NCBI RefSeq assembly: GCF_000276665.1
Contig: NW_004955438.1
Span: 6,161,414-6,225,413, forward strand
DNA from: Chinchilla lanigera
Lineage: Eukaryota; Chordata; Mammalia; Rodentia; Chinchillidae
Direction of reading: 5' to 3'
DNA length: 64,000 nucleotides
How positions within the stretch are numbered: position 1 is the first letter of the stretch; each line of letters opens with the position of its first letter. The position numbers and the translations under genes were made by a program. The notes below the pieces were generated by a model that was not told where the DNA came from, did no database searches, and was given only the letters and a program-made list of their open reading frames with translations. Positions 1 to 11,149 of this stretch are shown piece by piece.

Positions 1-233
1 AAATAAGGAAGCTAAGGCAAAGAAGGGGTAAGCTAATTGATTAGGGTCACACCACTGAAAAGCAGTGGAACCAGACCCCCTAGCTTCCAGTTATTTCCTC
101 CAGCTACTGCAACATGAGCTTTGCCCTGACGGAGTCAATGCTGCTTATGTAACAGAAAAGGCCAGGTAGAATACATGCAGGCAAAAACCACAAGCCACTT
201 TGGAATTTAGAAAATTAGACTTTCCACTTCTAG

Positions 234-235
<2 letters not shown>

Positions 236-271
<36 letters not shown>
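236..271. repeat. (CA)n microsatellite
   Basis: Eighteen uninterrupted CA dinucleotides. Long and pure, so probably polymorphic. No SINE abuts it. Confidence 0.97.
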
Positions 272-273
<2 letters not shown>

Positions 274-1095
274 TTTCATGAGTAAAGAGTGCCTGTGACT
301 TGAAGGCAGTGTCTCTGTCTCATGGAATTTTGCCTATGCAGAGTAAGCATTCATAGGTACAGTGGTGTCATGGTTCATGAAATTAATTTGTTCTGTGATT
401 CTGGACAAGGTGGCCATATTTGTGTATGTGTGGGAAAGATGCCCTGGTCGTGTTTGTCACCCTATGTAGAGCTGGGAAACAGAAATAAAATTTTGTGAAA
501 CACTTCTGTTTATGAACCAAATTGTTTGCAAACATCTTTCATGAACCGAGGTACTAGTGTACTTGGTAAATCATTTTGCTCCCCACCCCCCCCCCGCTTT
601 TCCTTGTGCCCTTTTTGGGGATCCCTATGCCTTCCTTCCTCGATGTGGCCCTGCACCATCCAATTGACCAATTCTGTGCCACCTACTTGAGGCTGAATTG
701 TGCAGAGTCTCCGTGATTACAAGCATCACCATCTTCATTCACTGTGAGTTTGAAAAAGTCCTTAAGGGAATCAGGAATTTAACATTTATTCTTATCAAGA
801 TTTTCAGTGACTGCTGTTTTTTATAAAGAAGAGTCTGTGTTTCTGGTGCTTGAATTTAAAGCACAGAAGGGGAATGACAAAAAGAGAAAGGTGTAAACAG
901 AAATGATCTCCGTATTTTGTGGAATCAGGCAGTAGGTGCGGTTTTAGCCTGGCCTATCTATTTAAGTGCGGTCTGATGTGGTTTTGGAGAGCAGATCCTG
1001 TGAAACAGCCTTGGAACCTAAGGCCCCTTTTCATGACTATAAGTCACACTCAGACCTGATCTGCTATTCTGTACCTGCCGATATGCTTGATTTTG
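272..1095. other. unassigned non-coding stretch
   Basis: Apart from a C-rich run near 581-596 I see no gene, RNA gene or recognisable repeat here. The open frame beginning at 966 has no family resemblance and no codon pattern that I trust. Confidence 0.5.
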
Positions 1096-1330
1096 TTCTA
1101 AGATCTGGCCATGTAGTAGATTGCGGGTTGTATTTCTCTGAATATGCAGTCTCCTGGTTCTCGCAGACACTGTTCTGCCTGGAACAGACCTCTTCGACTC
1201 CCTTCCCTTCCCTCATCACCATTTACGCAGACCCTGCTGCACGCGGTGAGTCTCCAGGTGACCCCCTTCCCCCAGGCAGCATACAACATCATTGCTCTGT
1301 GCTTGTACTACATGCTTATTTATTAAATGC
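1096..1330 (+). mobile_element. possible L2 LINE 3' fragment
   Basis: Pyrimidine-rich text with a CTGTTCTGCCTGGAA-like phrase, followed by a TGCTTATTTATTAAATG-like end. This resembles the 3' untranslated region of mammalian L2. The match is loose. The same interval contains a splice-like arrangement around 1230-1251, treated as a finding. Confidence 0.3.
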
Positions 1331-2265
1331 TCCTCCCTAGGAATGAGGTGCACCCTTACCTTTTAAGTTAGCACAGAAGGTCCTCTGCATATAGATTTTG
1401 AACATAGGGGAGGTGTAATTTTTACTTTAATGTTTTCACATGCAATTTTTCTTGATTACATTTGCTGTTTTCTAAAGTCAAAGTACTATCTGACTTATTC
1501 TCTAGGTTTATTAAATTTTCTTTTATTAATTCTATGTTCAACAATATAAAGTGATATTTAAAGAGAATTATTTCTCTTACTGTATTTCATTAAGGAGAAA
1601 GAGAGATAATCAAATTGCCTAGAAAATGAACTAAAATCTATGGTTCACTTTGACTTTTATGAGTTACTAATAAAGATATTGCTATTACTGAAGATGAAAT
1701 AAGAAAGGAAAACAGAATACATATTTTAATATCATTACTTTAATTTCATCCTATTCAACACTGATGTGTTTATACCATGCTTTAGTTATTATTGTAGGGA
1801 TTGGAAACACAGAGCTGAATAAGAAGTTCCCAGCAGAGATTAGAAAAGGTGAGTAAAAGTGGATCTTATTTAATATTTTTAAATAGGAAATTTTAGCAAG
1901 CAAAAATAACCTGTAATAGAGGTTTACTTTTACCTTCATTTCAAGGTCCTTATGGATTCATTTTTTCATGTTATGTTTACATGAACAAATTTACATGAAC
2001 TTCTTTACAAGACACATTCATTTCCAATATTTAAAGTAAAAACACTAGAAATTGCTAGGATTGAATATGAGAGAAAAGGAAAATATTGAACACTGAGAGA
2101 AAAGGTTGAAAGACAAACTTTGCTGTGATTAGGGCCTTTAAGGCAGGCACAGCACCCAGTATAGAGCACAGCTCCTATGTACTTGCTGTTACATGGATTG
2201 CTAGTTATTGTCAAAGCGTCACAGGATAAGGAGAAGAGGGGATCAGTCTGGGAAAACAGTGACAA
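1331..2265. other. unassigned AT-rich stretch
   Basis: AT-rich DNA with no gene, RNA gene or repeat family that I can name. Open frames here are short and look random. Confidence 0.5.
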
Positions 2266-2457
2266 AGGTGAAAAAAAAGAAGAAAGTAAGAAAAAAACAA
2301 AGGGTGGGAGAGCAAAATGAATGAGACAGGATGAAGAAGGAAGGAAAGAAGGAAAGAAGGAAGGAAGGAAAAAAGTAAGGGAGTAAAGGGTAGAAGAAAA
2401 AGAAAAAGGGATGAAAGGGTGGAAGGAAGAAAGGGGAGAGAAAGGAAGGGAGGGTGT
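2266..2457. repeat. purine-rich (GGAA/GAAA) low-complexity tract
   Basis: About 190 bases almost entirely of A and G on the + strand, with several AAGG tetranucleotide runs around 2336-2370. The Phe/Ser/Leu/Pro-rich open frames on the opposite strand are a composition artefact of the polypyrimidine strand. Confidence 0.9.
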
Positions 2458-4279
2458 GTTTTCTGATGCACACTGTCATAATACATCCCTTCAGCCAATA
2501 CTTCAAATTGAGTCTGAATCAGTTATTCTTTATTCTCTCATATTATTGTTACAATTCTCAAATTCCCCCCGATTTGTTCTTTTTTTGGTGGTCTGTGTAT
2601 TACATTTTTGCACTTCGGTACAAATAGATAATTCTAGCTGGTGCCTATTTTTTCAGGTGCTTTGGCAGAAATCACACTTGATATCCTGCTCCATGGAGAC
2701 ATGGCTATGCATGAGGTCATTCCCTTCTGCTTCCTGTAGTTGTTGAAGTCACTTGAGCAGCTGCAGCCACTCACGGAAGGTGCAGGAGGCACCTCTTTTC
2801 CAGGTGCTATTTTGAGTTGCAATGATGTTTTCTTTCCATGTCGTGGATACGAAGTTTTTGCCAAGTATAATATTCTCCCTTTTTGTACAAAGTCATTTTC
2901 AATGCTAGTATCCAAGAATGGCCTAAGAACATTTAGAAACGATGCTAATTTTGCTAAAGTGAACATATTTTTCTAGTAAGCCATGTTTACAGAGCTTCTT
3001 ACACATACATTTTCAGATGTTTTATTTTATTGGTGCTATTTACTAGAAAAATATGAGAAGAGATGTCAGGTAGTCATAATATTCACAGAGATGTGTTGGA
3101 ATAATGGAAGTTCTAAGAATTTTTCTAGCAACAAGCTATTTTATTGGAACAGAGAGTTTGTTATTAAATGAGAGTTTGTTTTAAAATAAGAAGGAAATCA
3201 GAGTCCAGTGATAGAAATCAGAAACATTAATAGATCTTGGGCAAAGGGAAAGTATGCTGCATCTTGATCAAATTGCATCATGGTTCAAACTCCCTTGGTT
3301 TAGGAGAAGACTAAGCCCAGAAACTGAGATAGATTTTGACCTGTGTATGGGAGAGACGTGACCACAGCTGTGGAAATTAGAGGATCGGAATCACAGAGAT
3401 TGTACTCCTTAGTGTACAAAAAGACAACCCACGCATGGTAGGGTCATCACAGTTTTTTAAATACTCCAGAAGAACAAGCAGTGAAGTCATCCTAGAATCC
3501 TTACAGGAATTGGATTTGCAGAATCTGAGTCCATTTCCATCTAGTACAGTGGCAAGACATAATAACAGTCGGTATGAAGCGAGCATAGCTTCTCCAAAGG
3601 AAAGGAAGGGAAATGTAAGGTAAGTTAATCAATAAAGCAGACATATTTCCTATGAATGCTGTTAACACAGTGGTTTACTTTTCAAATAAAAATTTGAAAC
3701 TTTCTACTCTCTACAGTACAACATTTCATAAAATGTTTGTTTCTATTATTTTAAGAAACAAAAAATATGTAAAATGTGAATTGAAAACACAAATCATTTT
3801 CCATGTTTTGTCATTTTAAATATAATAAGCATCATTTCTTTTAGTTACTCTTTTACCCTGGGAAGCTTTTGGCTCCTCCACACTCTAGGTTTTTTTTTTT
3901 ATCATATTTGTGAAGTTGTGATACCCATACACAGTAGGAGTCATCTTCCAAAGCAGAAATACTAATGAAATAAACCATAGCATTGAAGTGAGTAGTTCAT
4001 ACAGCCACAGGACTCAATTCTAATATTTATCTATTTCAGAATACTTTGTTTGAGACGAAAAATTTGAACACATGTTAATGTAAAAAGCAGTTGGTTTAAT
4101 CATGGATTTTATAATCACTGATATATTTTAGCAAAACATAAAATATAAAAAATTATCAATACAGCATAAAACATAAACATAACAAAAAGTTTTAATTGTA
4201 TTTTTTCATACTTTGGTACATTTAAATTAGTACTTACTATGTGTCAGATCATATAACTGAGCTCTCATGGCCATTAGGA
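2458..4279. other. unassigned non-coding stretch
   Basis: No recognisable gene or repeat. Several frames of 60-110 codons occur (2411-2746, 2634-2966, 2740-2976), but they overlap on both strands and show no known domain. The sequence becomes AT-rich after 3640. Confidence 0.5.
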
Positions 4280-4413
4280 AAAGTTCTGATTTTCTTTTTT
4301 GTTTTTGTTTGTTTTTTTTTCTGGTACCGGGAATCAAACTCATGACCTTGAGTTTGCCAGATAGGTGTTGTGCCGCTGAGCTAAATCCCCAGCCCCCAAA
4401 GTTCCAATTTTCT
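4280..4413 (-). mobile_element. ID SINE with target-site duplication
   Basis: The tRNA-Ala-derived ID body lies on the minus strand at about 4320-4397, with its A-rich tail seen as T-rich sequence at 4294-4320. Reverse-complemented, it reads GGGGCTGGGGATTTAGCTCA and carries pol III box A and box B. Flanking copies of a 16-base site (4280-4295 and 4398-4413) differ at two positions, so this is an L1-mobilised insertion of moderate age. Confidence 0.93.
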
Positions 4414-4419
4414 TACTGT

Positions 4420-4950
4420 TTCCTTCAAGGTCTAACATCTACACATCTATCTCTGCCTCACTGCTTCATCAAATCATTCTCCCTGCTGTTTCTACAAATC
4501 TCTAAAACTCAGAATTTTGTTGGTTTTGATACATCTCTTGGATAAGCCTTCCCTCCACAGCCCTGCATCTAAATGATTGGGTCATTTTTCCTACTTTATA
4601 ATCGAAGCCAAATGTCACTCCTTCCAAGTAGGCTTCTTTAGCCCACCTGACTTAATTTCTGTTACAGCTTTTAGCATTCACTGCCTTTTCCTCATTTTGA
4701 AGTGAGAAGCACTTCCTTCACACTCTCCACCAGGGGATTATGACCCTTTCTTCACTGTCCATGACACCAGATGCACTCATTGACCTTATTCTCCTCTCTT
4801 GCTCCATATATTTGACACAAATAATAAAGTTTAAGATATCTGAGGTCATGTAGCATTTTTTACCCACTCTGGCGTCCCACGATCATCTAGTATGATTTCT
4901 GTGCTACGGTTCTGTTCAGTAAATGTTTCCTGAATCAAATGTCTCTATGA
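4420..4950 (+). mobile_element. L2 LINE 3' fragment
   Basis: The run AATGTCACTCCTTCCAAGTA (4612-4631), followed by a TTCTTTAGCCCACCTGAC-like stretch and ending near TCAGTAAATGTTTCCTGAAT, matches the L2 3' untranslated consensus as I remember it. The element is non-autonomous, truncated at its 5' end and ancient (shared across mammals). Confidence 0.7.
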
Positions 4951-5429
4951 ATTAATTTGCAAGAAGAGTGTCAAAAAGGTCAAGCCTTACAAACCAGCTC
5001 TGGAGAACAAGGTATGTCTAACACATGCAATCCTAATGAAAGAAATGAAATTTTAAATTAATTTCATTTTATATTTTAATACTAAAATAAAGAACAACTC
5101 AAATTCCCACAAAATACTTCTGTGCTTTAGTTACTTGCCAAGGAAACTTCATGTCTGATGGAAAAAATATTTCTCAAAGCAAAGTACCTGCTATTTATTT
5201 TTCATGTTGCGTATTAAATTGCATACAACATAAAGAATCAATGTTTTCTTTTTAAAAAGCCTAACAAATGACTCCTTCATTCAAAGTGATTACCATAAGC
5301 AAAATGCTGATTATTGCAGTTATTAAGTACACAAATTCCTTACCATGTTTTACCCTGAGAAATATCAAATAAACTATTTTAGGACACAGTCCTTGTGAGC
5401 TTTGATATTTTCTCCATTTTGGGTATTTC
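4951..5429. other. unassigned AT-rich stretch
   Basis: Lies between two L2 fragments. I recognise nothing specific in it; it may be degraded L2 or unique sequence. Confidence 0.45.
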
Positions 5430-5700
5430 TTCATCACCCTAGTTAAGACTTACATCACATTGCTCTTAAATCCCCATTATAATATCCTAAATCATTCTTT
5501 CTGTCCCAATACAGCACCTCTTCAACAGTTCTCCAAGTTGCCACTAGTTCTAGTTTTCCTTTCTTAACATCCAAACGTAATGATATCACTCTTGTCTAAA
5601 ATTTGCCATGCTGTCAGGCTCCCCCACATTGCATTTAGAGTGAAGAACATATTCAGGCAGAGCAGTGAGGTCTGTACACTCTTCCTTCTGCCCATACTAA
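5430..5700 (+). mobile_element. L2 LINE fragment, internal to 3' region
   Basis: Follows the L2 segment that runs 'atgtcactc - cttaaaa - ccatggcttcc - agagtgaag - tccaaactcc - gcctgcaaggcc'. Here it reads as ATGATATCACTCTTGTC, GCATTTAGAGTGAAGAAC and a run into GTCTGTACAC. The piece belongs upstream of the 4420-4950 piece in L2 coordinates, so the two are separate copies or rearranged. Confidence 0.6.
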
Positions 5701-6649
5701 CTCATGTATTATACTGTTGAAATACTGATTGAGCATTTTCCGTGGTGCAAACATTGTGCTTATATCTCACATGCATCATCATATTACTTCTAGTGAATGC
5801 TGTTGATGTCTCAAACAGATCCACTTTATTGATGCTAGTACCTTCCTTCATTGCTCTACAGGCTTGCCTGATGTCAAATAGGGACCAACCTGCAGGAGGT
5901 TACCCTTGCTCACTCCTCCCTTTGTCACACACAGCTGAGGCCTGACTGAGCTCTGGAAAGGTGACGCCCTGCCTGAGCTTGTTAAGTGTCCTAAGGGATC
6001 AGCACAAGGCCTCAGTTGGTCTTGATTTGAGAATATACATTTGCTTAGCTTACTGCTTTCCTGTCTTAACTCAGCTTCATATTTTTCTTCTGAGATCCAT
6101 CTTTATTTAAAGCCATCACTCAAGAATCTGTTTCTTAGTGTTTGCTTCTACAAACCCGATCCAGGACACTTTTCAGGTGTGTCTCACAGAGGAAGTACTA
6201 CCATGGATGTTTTACACATGAGAAAATTGAAAGTAAAAAAAGTGCTATTTCGTCTTCTGTAATTTGATTAGAATAAATTATTCCAAAAATTGGAATAGCA
6301 AATTGTTATAAGTGATCAAAAAACAAATGGCTTCACAGTTCAAGCATGGAACTGCACATGGATAGGCTCAAGGCCAAGACATTAAACCAGTAGAATAGTT
6401 ATAGAAACTGTGTCTTAGACACCACAAAATCTGCTAAGATTTTATCTTTTAAAACTACTTATCCATAGCTTTAAATTGTTCTTTGGATTGTGAGTCTGTA
6501 ATTTCATTCCTAAAGTCACAAATGGATAAAACCGCACTTGCATGTATTCACCCCGTCTCCACCATGTACCAGATGATTTAGTAGGCAATCTGTCTGAACA
6601 TCCACAATACTATGTAAAGGGGCATTTTTGCTAGACAGAAATCTTCAGG
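5701..6649. other. unassigned non-coding stretch
   Basis: No gene or repeat family that I can name. Two short + strand frames (5742-5945, 6041-6262) show no recognisable protein features. Confidence 0.5.
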
Positions 6650-7125
6650 TGCATCACATGTAGTGAAGTTGTATCTTTTCCCCCTTTTGATTTTGCAGAG
6701 AGAGCATCTTTTGTACTCTCATAATGAAAATGGCAAATCTTCCCGACTGCCTTGAATCCAGAGATACCCATGTGACCTCATTCTCTTCTTAAAATTTTCA
6801 GAGGGATTCTCTCCTCTGATAAAAAAGAAATGTCCTATATGAAAATATACCTCAGTGCCCCCTGCTTTTCTGTGAGAACCTGATACACAGGTGCCACATC
6901 CATCTTATGAGCACAAGGGCTGACGAGCAGCTCACAAGAAAAACTGAGAATAGAGAGGTGCGGGAGGCACGGTACTTGATAATGGTAAGTGTGAGAGTTG
7001 CCTCAACTCTGATTCCTTCAGATTCCTTGTTATAGAGAACAAAAAATAGGTACATAACACTCTTGTTTGAGCCATTTTTAGTTGGTTTTCTATTACTGTG
7101 GCAGAAAGCATCCTAAGTGATGTGA
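6650..7125 (+). mobile_element. possible ancient LTR end (ERVL/MaLR type)
   Basis: The 3' end reads GAGCCATTTTTAGTTGGTTT followed by TTCTATTACTGTGGCAGAAAGCATCCTAA in spirit. This is the layout of several old mammalian LTR ends (…gttggttttctgtcactt…aaagcatcctaactga). The 5' boundary is a guess. Confidence 0.35.
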
Positions 7126-8990
7126 TAGGAGAAAAGTAAGCCTCGGAATATTTTAGAAGTGTGGCCTATTTTATAGAGATAATCACTGACAGTGTAAGTA
7201 GTTAGATTCAGGTCACCTGACACCTACACTCCTCACCATGTAGAGGATTTTTTTTCTTCCATAGCATGCAATGTTTATAAAGGCTTTTGTGCTTTTGTAC
7301 AATTTTCATTAAGCTTCTTTCAAACACTGTTGACCAAATGGCTCAAGATGTCTGGATTTGTCAGTGAAATAAGAAACCTAAGGAAAGATTTTCACTGAAG
7401 TATTAGTTTGAGCTCCTTCTTTATTTTTATTCCATTTCATATATAAAGATAAAGCTTTGTTCTCTGAAATGGTTGGATCTCAAAAAATATGACATTTTCT
7501 GTCCTCCACATTTTTACTTTGGAAAGCAAAAGGAAAATGTTCTGGTTGTGTGAAGAGAAACACAAGTCAATTCTGTTTTTCTGTTCACACACGATGCTTT
7601 CTGGGTTCACAGGACGTTCAAAGTCACCTTTAAACAGTATGGAAAGCTTATTCCTCTATTTCATTAGCTGTTGTTTACAAAAAAAATGAAGACGCAAATA
7701 TACAGTGTTCATGACATAAACTCCGAAGGTTGTCTAAAGTAGGTAAACCTGAGCACATTCAAATAAGGGTTTGCATCAGATCACCATAGAAGAATTTGTA
7801 TTAATTTTTTTTTATTTTAAAGAGAGTAGTAAAAAAAGAACAATAATAAAATACAAACAAAGCAAAGCAAGGACATTAAAAATGATACGGGGTTTCAAAC
7901 CAAATAATAGGGATTAACAGGTGTTATATTACATATTGGTGTCTTCAAGCAAGTTGCTCAGATTACCACATGGAAGACTGGAAGATGGAGCAAAGCATTA
8001 AAGAGAATAAGAAAGTAATAATTAAAAAAGACATTAAAGACAATACAAAGTTTCACTAGATAGAACTGTATGAACTCAGCAATGGTTGTCATATTGCATA
8101 TTTTTTGAAAAAAGAATATTTTTCATCATTCAGGTATTTCCTGTTTAAATGAGTGAATGCTGTTTAGTATTAATCTGCATTTCCCAGGATTTTATTCAGA
8201 GACTGGGAGATGCTTACTAATTCTTTCTAAAAGATCCTTATGAAACTTGATAATGATGGCATTATGATTACAGTAAAATGCCTTCTAATGTATCACAAAA
8301 CGTCCGTGGTATACAAGAAAAACCAGAAAAGCATAAATACCCAAAGGAAAAGAATTTAGTAAAACATATTTGTTAACAAGGATGAAACTGTGTGAGAGTG
8401 AATAAAATATAAACAGTTGAGTATTAGAAAAAACTTCAACAATTTTCCAATGAAGATACTCTGAAACATTCCATGCTAGTTTTTCTTATGAAAAAGAGAG
8501 ATACTCTTGTGTTTATAGTTCCTTGTGATTTTAAATGGTTTGCCATGTGCATTTTATCATTGATTGTTACAAATTTTTTCTAGGTTATATGGGTTAAAGA
8601 TTATTATGTTATTATTTTGCAGACTTAACAACTTACAAAGCATTCCTGCCTCATCACAGGCAATTGTTGGAATTTGGCCCAAATGCTAGAATTCTCTTCC
8701 TCTGTTTTTGACAAATACCACCACTTTTAGAAGCTCTAAAGAACTGGACTTGGGAAGAATATAGTATTCAGCACTTTTGTATTTTATATTGTTAATGAAA
8801 AGGGGATTTTAAAAAATTGCAGGTTTTTAATTTTTATTATTATGGAATACTGAAAACCAAGAGGCAAGTTGCTTTCCCTAAAGTTAAAGAAGAAATAAAA
8901 GTAACAGGAATCCAAATTCATAAATTGAAAGTACTATATATCTTAACCTGAGAGATAATTTCACAGGATGTATAAATGTGAAAAATTATC
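7126..8990. other. unassigned AT-rich stretch
   Basis: AT-rich DNA with homopolymer A/T runs (for example 7805-7815). No gene, tRNA or recognisable transposon was seen on either strand. Confidence 0.5.
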
Positions 8991-9140
8991 AAAATATGTG
9001 TTGAAGAATTGTACAAAATATGTGTTTAAGAATTTTACTCTAAGATTTGTCTTGATAAAAAATTGTACATTTTACTCTAGGATTTGTCTTGATTAATTTA
9101 ATAAAAATTAGATATGATGCTAATTTGTCTTGATAAAAGA
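8991..9140. repeat. cluster of short direct duplications
   Basis: A 20-base unit at 8991-9010 recurs at 9015-9034 with one mismatch (period 24). A 24-base unit at 9033-9056 recurs at 9070-9093 with one mismatch (period 37). A shorter third copy of the second unit (TTTGTCTTGATAAAA) lies near 9124-9138. Followed by an ATATATGTATATACATATAT-type run at about 9160-9181. Confidence 0.85.
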
Positions 9141-9257
9141 TAAGTATGCAAGCATATTTATATATGTATATACATATATACCCACATCTATAATGATTCA
9201 ATGCAAATACAAAAAATTCTACTGTATAAAAAAATAGTGCTGTAGAAGCATTCTTTT

Positions 9258-9397
9258 ATTGGAGACAGGGTCTTCCTGTATAGTGCAGGTTGGTCTTGAA
9301 CTTACTTATATAGCTCAGGCTGGCATTGAACTCACAGGGATCCTGCTGCCTCAGCCTCCTAAGTGCTCAGATTACAAGCATGCTCAGCCAGGCCTGG
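9258..9397 (-). mobile_element. B1 SINE, antisense
   Basis: The reverse complement of the 7SL-derived B1 starts with GGAGACAGGGTCTTCCTGTA and runs through GCCTCAGCCTCCTAAGTGCT to the antisense 5' end. The 'gctcaggctggcattgaactc' phrase appears after a related 'gtgcaggttggtcttgaactt' phrase, which is the roughly 29-base internal duplication typical of rodent B1. Confidence 0.9.
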
Positions 9398-9446
9398 CTG
9401 GAGAGGCAATTTTTAAATACCAACTTGTTACATATGTGCAAAGAAG

Positions 9447-9635
9447 CGAGGTGTAATGGCACATGTCTAAAATCTTAGCTATTTCAGAGGTTTAGGCAGG
9501 AAGAATGTGCATTTGAGACCAGACCGCCAACATAAGGAAACTATGTCTCAAAAGACCAAAAATGGGTGTGTAGTTTAATGGCAGAAAAGTTGTTGAACAC
9601 TCACAAACCTCTGGGGTCTTTTCCTTGTAACTCAC
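9447..9635 (+). mobile_element. B1-dID composite SINE, degraded
   Basis: A B1 part (GCGAGGTGTAATGGCACATG … CTATGTCTCAAAA) is followed directly by an ID-like part (GGTGTGTAGTTTAATGGCAG … CTCTGGGGTCTTTTCC). That order is the hallmark of B1-dID dimers. Box A and box B of the ID part are mutated, so the element is old. Confidence 0.7.
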
Positions 9636-9708
9636 ACACAAACACATACACACAACACACAACACACAATGCACAACACACAGCACACCACCACCACCAC
9701 CAAAACAA
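9630..9708. repeat. (CA)-rich imperfect microsatellite and (CCA)n
   Basis: CACA/ACACAC runs broken by T and G, ending in ACCACCACCACCACCAAAA. It sits at the 3' end of the B1-dID element, so it probably grew from that element's A-rich tail. Confidence 0.85.
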
Positions 9709-10278
9709 AAGCTAAACCAAAAAGCCCTACAGCTTTCTAAACTGTGCATATTATTAATGGTTCAGAGAAGCTCAAGAATCTAAAATCTACATTGAATCAT
9801 GAGTAAAATGGTGCAATCACACATTCATGACTTATTTGGCATTATTTTTGCATGTTTCACTTCTAATGTGTAGAAGCACAAGAGGGTATTCAATAAATAT
9901 ATACCGATAGACCCAGGTGAAGAACACACAAAGTACAGAGTATATCCCTGCAAAATCTTGAAAACTCCATTTCTCTCTGCTCTGTATCTGGACTCCCTCT
10001 TAATTTGAGCTGACCTGAACTGCTACTTGGTTGCCCACATCACGAGAACTGGGACAAATCCCCTCTGCTTTAAAGTTTTCCATGATGCTGGGCCAGGTTC
10101 TCCCACAAAAGCATGGCATATGTTCACAACATTATCACCATCTTGTCATTACCTGTGAAATTATGTCAGTTGTGAAAAAAAGATGGATAAGGTAAGAGTG
10201 CAGGGGTGGTTGGGTGTCAGTGGTTTGATGACAAGTAAGATCAGTGATACTATCCTGGATTTCTTAAGTACACCTCAT
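9709..10278. other. unassigned non-coding stretch
   Basis: No gene or repeat recognised. Confidence 0.5.
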
Positions 10279-10405
10279 CCAGGTGTGGTGGTGCATGTCT
10301 ATAATTCCAGCACTTGGGAGGCTGAAGCAGGAGGACCACCAAGAGTTCAAGGCTAGCCTGGGCTACATCATGAGAACTTGTCTCAAAAATAAAATGTCAG
10401 AGAAA
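10279..10405 (+). mobile_element. B1 SINE
   Basis: Starts CCAGGTGTGGTGGTGCATGT and continues through CAGCACTTGGGAGGCTGAAG and GTTCAAGGCTAGCCTGGGCT to an A-rich tail after GTCTCAAAAATAAAA. Pol III box A is near the 5' end and box B is GAGTTCAAGGC. The open frame from 10283 is only a translation of this SINE and its flank. Confidence 0.95.
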
Positions 10406-10946
10406 AAAGCCTCACAACAAAGTAAAATAAGAATTAATCTCAAAGTGCTTAAATATAATGCTAACGTATTTCAATTTGAAATGAAATTGAGAACGAAAAT
10501 TAAATTTGTCTCCTTTTGAAAGACATTCTACTATTTTGATCATCCTCTTTATTCTTGATCTACTAGAAATATAGGACTCTAAAATGCTTCTGGGCCTATG
10601 TGTATCTACATCTATATATTCCTAGAAAGGTGAGTTGTTCAATGCTCCATGCTTAGCATATAAAATAACTAAGACTAAAAAGGAGAACTTTCAGTTATTA
10701 TTTTTCAAACCTCATTGGTTTCTTTTATAGCAAACATTGTATTCCTAACTATGCATCCAAAAATACAGTGTCTCAAGAGCTAGTAACAACTTTTTTAGAA
10801 GCACTCTTAGAAAAATACAAATTTGAAGTAAAAAAAAAAATCCTTAACAGTGCTATAATGCTGTTCCCCTGTAACTCAGAGTCCCTTTGTTTATTATATC
10901 CTTATCATCTGTATTTTCTCATTGTCTATACTAGAAATTATACTTT
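10406..10946. other. unassigned AT-rich stretch
   Basis: No recognisable gene or repeat. An A run lies near 10831-10840. The 72-codon frame at 10768-10986 overlaps the start of the L1 piece and is not gene-like. Confidence 0.45.
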
Positions 10947-11149
10947 AAAAACAAGAGTTCCTGCATCCTTACATCTGGTAATCTGAGCAACTTCACTGAT
11001 GATAACAATATGTAATATAGCAACCGTTATTAATTTTCTACCATCTTGTTTTGAAATTCTGTATCGTTTCTATTGTTTCGGTGTTATTTTTGTCTTGTTG
11101 TTATTTTATTATGCTTTTTTCTCTTTAAAATAAAGAAAAACAAGAACTC
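10947..11149 (+). mobile_element. L1 LINE 3' untranslated end, 5'-truncated
   Basis: The stretch from about 10975 to 11135 (GATAACAATATGTAATATAG, CCATCTTGTTTTGAAATTCT, then T-rich and AATAAAG) parallels 59196-59372, which follows a recognisable L1 ORF2 end. Similar 14-base flanks at 10947-10960 (AAAAACAAGAGTTC) and 11136-11149 (AAAAACAAGAACTC) look like a target-site duplication with two mismatches. That would make it a short, complete insertion of under 200 bases. Confidence 0.65.

Noticed and set aside
966..1340. 124-codon frame as a gene
   Set aside because: No domain or start context, other frames overlap it on both strands, and part of it resembles an L2 fragment.
2211..2506. Phe/Leu/Pro/Ser-rich minus-strand frames
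   Set aside because: They are translations of a purine-rich low-complexity tract on the opposite strand.
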